The notes under the pieces: generated by a model
Databases searched by the model: none
Told to the model about the DNA's origin: nothing
The model's input: only the letters and a program-made list of their open reading frames with translations
Program-made: the position numbers and the translations under genes
Assembly (NCBI GenBank): GCA_003665825.1
Contig: QPFY01000027.1
Coordinates: 1-64,000 of the forward strand
Length of the DNA: 64,000 nt
Source: Microbotryum silenes-acaulis
Taxonomy: Eukaryota > Basidiomycota > Microbotryomycetes > Microbotryales > Microbotryaceae
Reading direction: 5' to 3'
In this document: one piece after another, positions 59,901 through 64,000 of the stretch
Layout: every line of letters starts with the position of its first letter
Position numbering within the stretch: the stretch's first letter is position 1

Positions 59901-62290
59901 CTATCCTGTTGGGACCACCTTGGACCTTTTCACTCCCCGGGAGTGCGAGGTGAATTTGAGAGTGGCGAGGTTCCAGTCGATCACGCACAGCGAGCCGTCA
60001 TCGCGCAGCAACACGTCACGAAGCTCCCGATCCGAGTGGTCGATCCCGTACTCGTCGAAAAGACGGTAAACGTCGCTGTGGAGAACCGGATGTCCCATTA
60101 ATCAGCGGCCTATAGAAGAGTTAGGTCGAGAATGCGCTTCCAGAATTGTGTAACTCACGCGACCCTCTGTCGGAGTTCCTCGTTCGATCTCTCGGACCGC
60201 GGGATCGGCCGGCCTCCGTAGTCCATAATCAACGCGATTGTATGATCACGAGCCGATCGGAAGGTCCCGTAGTAGGAGGGTAGGAACGCACGAGCCTTCT
60301 CCGGAAGGAGGGGGAAGACGTGGTCGTAGAAGAGCGATTCGCGAATGCCAGCCTCCAGCTGGTCGGCTTCGAACAGCTTGATCACCACGGGTCGGTTGGT
60401 CGGGATCGAGCTCGATCTTGAGTCGGTCGAGTCCTCATTGCGAGCTCCTGCAGGTGAACTTCCCACTTCAGGAGCCTTTGAGCTGCCATCCCTGGATCCG
60501 CGTCTACTATTACGGCAGTGTTGGCCACTAATTTGCCAGCGGTCACGGAGCCGAACCAGTTGGTGTGTTGGGAATGAGGGTTAGGAATGGCGCGTTCATT
60601 GGTAATCTGTTTAGAAGCGCTCGTCTGTTTAGTGAAGCCTGGCGATGCGCACCAACCGTTGTCTTCTCTCGACGGTTGGATTACACGCTCGTCAGGTACG
60701 CATGTTTAGCTTCACAGCCACTTTCGTTGCAATTAACTGACGGTTGGATTACACGCTCGTCAGTCTCTTATTGAACCTGCCTTTCCCCAGGAGTTGCGCC
60801 GCAGCGAGCACCGGTAGAGTGTTGAGTTGGACCTCGTTCAAATCGGACAAGATGACAGAGCTCTTTCTTCGCCCATAAAGCTCGCCCAGGGGGCGGGAAA
60901 GGTAATACACTAACGCGGGGGGAAGGTGGACAAGGTCATGACTGGGGTTGTGTCGAGGAGTCTTCAACGGTTGGCCCGGCTTGCTGACGACCTCGAAGCT
61001 GACGGCTTCGATATGTGTGCCCCGTTTGACCCAATTCCCTCGATCAAATTTGTAGAGAGTTATTCGTGGCTAAACGTCAGCAAGAAATCCTTGTCAGTCA
61101 CCCGCAGTGAATGTCGGGGAAGACGCCGAACGACTTCCATCCTCATCCGATGGTGATCGAGATGACTTACCGGCCACTGTTCAGCGTCGCTTAGACAGCG
61201 AGTTGCTTAGTGGTCCATACGTCATGGGCGGATGGTTCCGGAGGTCGCTTGTTTTGCGGCTCGCTTGGCTCGCTTGGCTCACTTGTTCTCTGTCCTTTGT
61301 CCTCTAGACCAGTTGGCTGTTTCCCGTCCTCTGAGCGTTCAAGTTTGGTTTGGCCGTCGACACCCAAGTCTCCACTAGAATCGTCCGTATGCTTCCCCTT
61401 ACCAAAAAGGAAAGTGAGAACCTCGTCGGGCGGAGGTGGGACCTTGACGAGATAGTCTAGTATAATCGCGAGGAACAAAAGCGGAATGGATTTTGGCCGG
61501 AAATCGAATGCATATCGATCCCGATCCTCGAAGTCATTGCCGGTTTTGAAGATGGGGGTGTAGACGAGCCCAGCTTCTTGATCTTTGCTCGGGTTAACGA
61601 CTGTCAGGATATCAGAAGGTGACTTAGGGATGAGCAAACTCAACTTGTCATGACCAGTCCAACTTACTCGACTCGGCCTGAATGGCAAAATGAGTGCTCA
61701 TGATGATGCCGAAGCGCACCGGTACCTCGACTTTACCCGTCTTTGGGTTACGTTGAATTGCAGACTGCATCCTCCAGGCAAGCTGGAGGCCCAAAGAAAG
61801 ATACAGTTAGCAATCTAGCGACCATTGAGCGAAGCACGAGTAAATGCAAGATGCTCACCTTGTTCAGCATCGCCTGCGCGCCATGGCTCCTGCCGCATGG
61901 GTCGAGCGGGATCGGCTCACCCTCGTTGAGGAAGAACTTGCACTCGTCCTCGCGGGCAAACAGGTTCGGCTGACATCCAAAGGTCAGAAAGCTCGAGTCT
62001 TCCTCAAACGATATGGTCGTGTTGGACGCCACCCCCGTTATCGTGTGCCTTAGAGCAAAGGTGATCCCGCGAGGAAAATGGGTTTGATCAGGGTCCTCGG
62101 GGCTGGACTGAAGAATGTAACGACCGCCGTTCGACTTGTTGACGTCCTCGCCAAGCTGGGCATGATACTTTGCAGCACAAACATGACGAGGGGGTCAAGT
62201 AACCGTGTACGCAGCTCGTGCACGCTGACTGTGCACTCGGGTGAGTTCGTACAGAAGAGTCGTGTTCCCCCCATATGTGTCATTCGTATA
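59901..62290 (-). pseudogene. Kinase-like protein gene, copy 2 (truncated, frameshifted, LTR-split)
   Basis: It is in inverted orientation to copy 1, with the same exon order: about 62290-61859, 61782-61668, about 61604-61191, about 61060-60777 and on to 59901. Motifs are SHGAQAMLNK, LVYTPIF, LLGKGRFGSVTAG, PVVIKLF, GIRESLFYD, GIDHSDREL and VIDWNLA. The first 92 or so residues of copy 1 are missing. One base is missing at a T3 run (62169-62171), and another shift lies near 60510. A solo copia LTR (60558-60772) interrupts the Gly-loop between GKGRF and GSV. The intron positions conserved with copy 1 show that duplication was DNA-level, not through RNA. Confidence 0.75.
60553..60777 (+). mobile_element. 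Solo copia LTR (long form, 215 bp) with target duplication
   Basis: The LTR spans 60558-60772, with GAACC at 60553-60557 and 60773-60777. Only one LTR is left, so the element was lost by recombination between its two LTRs. It carries the 68-bp internal segment of the long form. Removing it restores the kinase Gly-loop frame. Confidence 0.95.
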
Positions 62291-62482
62291 TGGTCATAAT
62301 GGGTTGTCCCGTCCTTCATCTGATTATTGTTCCTATTATGGTACTTGGGATTGAGCCTAGCGGCGTGTCATTCACTCCTTAGTCGCTCAATCTCCCTACT
62401 TTACTAGTCTCTAATCTCTCTCCTTATTAGCTTTACGCTTCACTTTCTACCCTTCCGCGAGTCTGTCCCTTAGTCTCTGGCC

Positions 62483-62600
62483 ACTCTGTTCTCGTCCCTG
62501 TTCATTGGACTGAGTCGTGGTCATCATCAGGTCAGCTCTTTGGAATCTTACCTTACTCTGTTCTCGTCCCTGTTCATTGGACTGAGTCGTGGTCATCATC
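62483..62600 (+). repeat. 48-bp direct repeat with 22-bp spacer
   Basis: The string beginning ACTCTGTTCTCGTCCCTGTT at 62483 recurs exactly at 62553, ending CATCATCAG both times. It is a recent tandem-type duplication in non-coding DNA. Confidence 0.9.
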
Positions 62601-62840
62601 AGTTACCACTCGAGAACATTTCTGCGACAATATGCATCTTCAGTTCCCTCTTTATGGGGCTGACACCGGTTGAAGCAAGATGTATTCCCCATGCCTTGCC
62701 CGGCACCTGCGAGGCCGGAGAGCGATCTCGTGCCTCTCAACTTGGCGCCGGCGGCTCTCTCGCACTGGAATGCCGCGCTTCCCGCTTTCCGTCGGCGTCG
62801 GCATGTCCAGCCTTGGCGCGCGTTCAGTTTTCCCCCGACA

Positions 62841-62965
62841 GTCAGACGGTCAGGGGCGTCCGTGAGGATGGCAATAAGTTGGATCGGTCTGGCATCACAG
62901 AGTTGCGGGATGCAACCGCTGCAAGTGGGATGCCCGATGCCCGACTTCATAGGAAATTTCGAGTA
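62841..62965 (-). repeat. Interspersed repeat family R, member 3 (partial, inverted)
   Basis: The reverse complement matches 40200-40322 at high identity, sharing AAATTTCCTATGAA and the double GGGCATC. Matching stops sharply at both ends near CCGTCTGAC. Confidence 0.8.
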
Positions 62966-64000
62966 GAGTGATGTGCTGTGTCGTGTTTGAAAGCACGTGA
63001 CTCTCTAGCTGCAGGAGCGTCCACAATCCTCGATATCCATACCATCATCTCCAGAGGAGTGAAAGGGTAATCATCCAGAATGTGCATGAGTACTGCGACT
63101 CGGCTGAGTGCGGGGGAATAGGTCCGCACATGAAATTTGCAGTCGGCACATGAGAATTTCAAGCGTTTCCTGCGGTTGTGGGCGCCGGGCGGGGTCGATT
63201 GCGCGTGCGAAGCATCAGCGCGTTATCGCACCTCGCATCTTGAACATCGTTGACCACGCGCAAACTCGCCCTGGCTGCTCGTCCGCACGCCTCCAGACCA
63301 TCACATCACAACAAGGATCACCCTATCGGTGAGAGCTCCTGCACATCCCATGCCGAGGCCCCTCGTCCCCCTGCTCAGAGCGCCGTGATAGCGCGACGAA
63401 GACCCACGTCAGCGACGCGTCATCCACTTCGGTCCAAACCGGCTTCTTCAGGTACAGGACGAGCCCGTGATCTCGTACGTGTATCTTCATGTATTAATTC
63501 ACGGTCTGATGTTTTCAATGCCTCATCGAACCTCGTCTCTACGGGGGTACCGAGCACCAACGCCGCCCAGGATCTTGACCGAGGCCGACTCGAGTCAGCT
63601 CAAGCCGAGCTCGGGTTGTCACGTTCTTCGTCCAACCTGGGTCGTAGCTCGTACGTAGTATGTTGTGAGCTTACAAAGTTGGATGGGGCGATGTAGGTTA
63701 GTAGTATCTCTGACCTGGACGAACGAACTGACATACTTGGCTATCGTCTAGCAGCGGACAACGACGATTACGAGGCACATGTTGGTGATGACGCTGGTGG
63801 GGAATTCTTTTGGTGGCAATGAAAGAGGTCTGTCAAAGGTACGCTCGGTAGCGTGATTGACCGATCGACTCACGGCTCTCTGTTCTACTGAACCAAATGC
63901 TCCACCCGCGCTACGGCTTTACTGGAGCTCGTGAGTTTCGGTTCGAGGGACGTCTCGCTTCTGACGTCTCTCTTCATCAGCGGAGTGAGCCGAGCAAGGT
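62966..64000. other. No gene recognised at the right edge
   Basis: There is an open frame at 63250-63696 without family resemblance. A gene may begin here and continue beyond the window, but nothing supports a call. Confidence 0.4.

Overview
The window looks like nuclear DNA of a basidiomycete fungus, probably a Pucciniomycotina species. The evidence is GC-rich, intron-rich genes with short introns (5' sites such as GTGAGT and GTACGT, 3' sites CAG/TAG), a CAP59-type mannosyltransferase, and a TCG-to-TTG mutation bias in a repeat like that reported for repeats of that lineage. The taxonomic placement is inference. About half of the window is transposable-element DNA; the rest is a compact block of ordinary housekeeping genes.

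Layout. 1-2.4 kb: a tail-to-tail inverted pair of Ty3/gypsy pol ends. 1.2-7.2 kb (minus): gypsy gag-pol with a one-base frameshift. 8.3-19.3 kb (minus): a two-ORF LINE whose ORF2 is split by a complete Ty1/copia element (copy A, 11.9-16.7 kb) with a perfect 5-bp target duplication. 19.6 kb: a tRNA gene. 19.9-39.6 kb: host genes, namely DNA polymerase eta, a derlin, a membrane-anchored acyl-protein-thioesterase-like gene (frameshifted, nucleophile Ser replaced by Gly), a CAP59-family mannosyltransferase, a small probably mitochondrial protein, a SAM methyltransferase, the SWR1 subunit Swc5, and a large disordered Lys/Ser-rich protein. 40.3-52.6 kb: a second, 5'-truncated LINE carrying RNase H, split by a copia element (D) that itself received another copia element (X). 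D and X then recombined and inverted. 53.7-55.4 kb: a decayed gypsy relic. 55.6-62.3 kb: two inverted, damaged copies of an unfamiliar kinase-like gene, one split by a solo copia LTR. 62.3-64 kb: repeats and unassigned DNA.

The strongest result is the 41.27-51.16 kb composite. It has short (147 bp) outer LTRs and long (215 bp) inner LTRs. The outer duplication GTCAG is intact, and the inner duplication is present in inverted orientation (GCTCC / GGAGC). Sequence variants switch between the two internal copies. Together these let the order of events be read: LINE, then D into the LINE, then X into D, then an inversion by exchange inside pol. One product is a chimeric element with an unbroken 1517-codon gag-pol frame.

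The host genes are unrelated in function and arranged as normal fungal divergent and convergent pairs. No gene cluster, CRISPR array or new defence-like system was seen.
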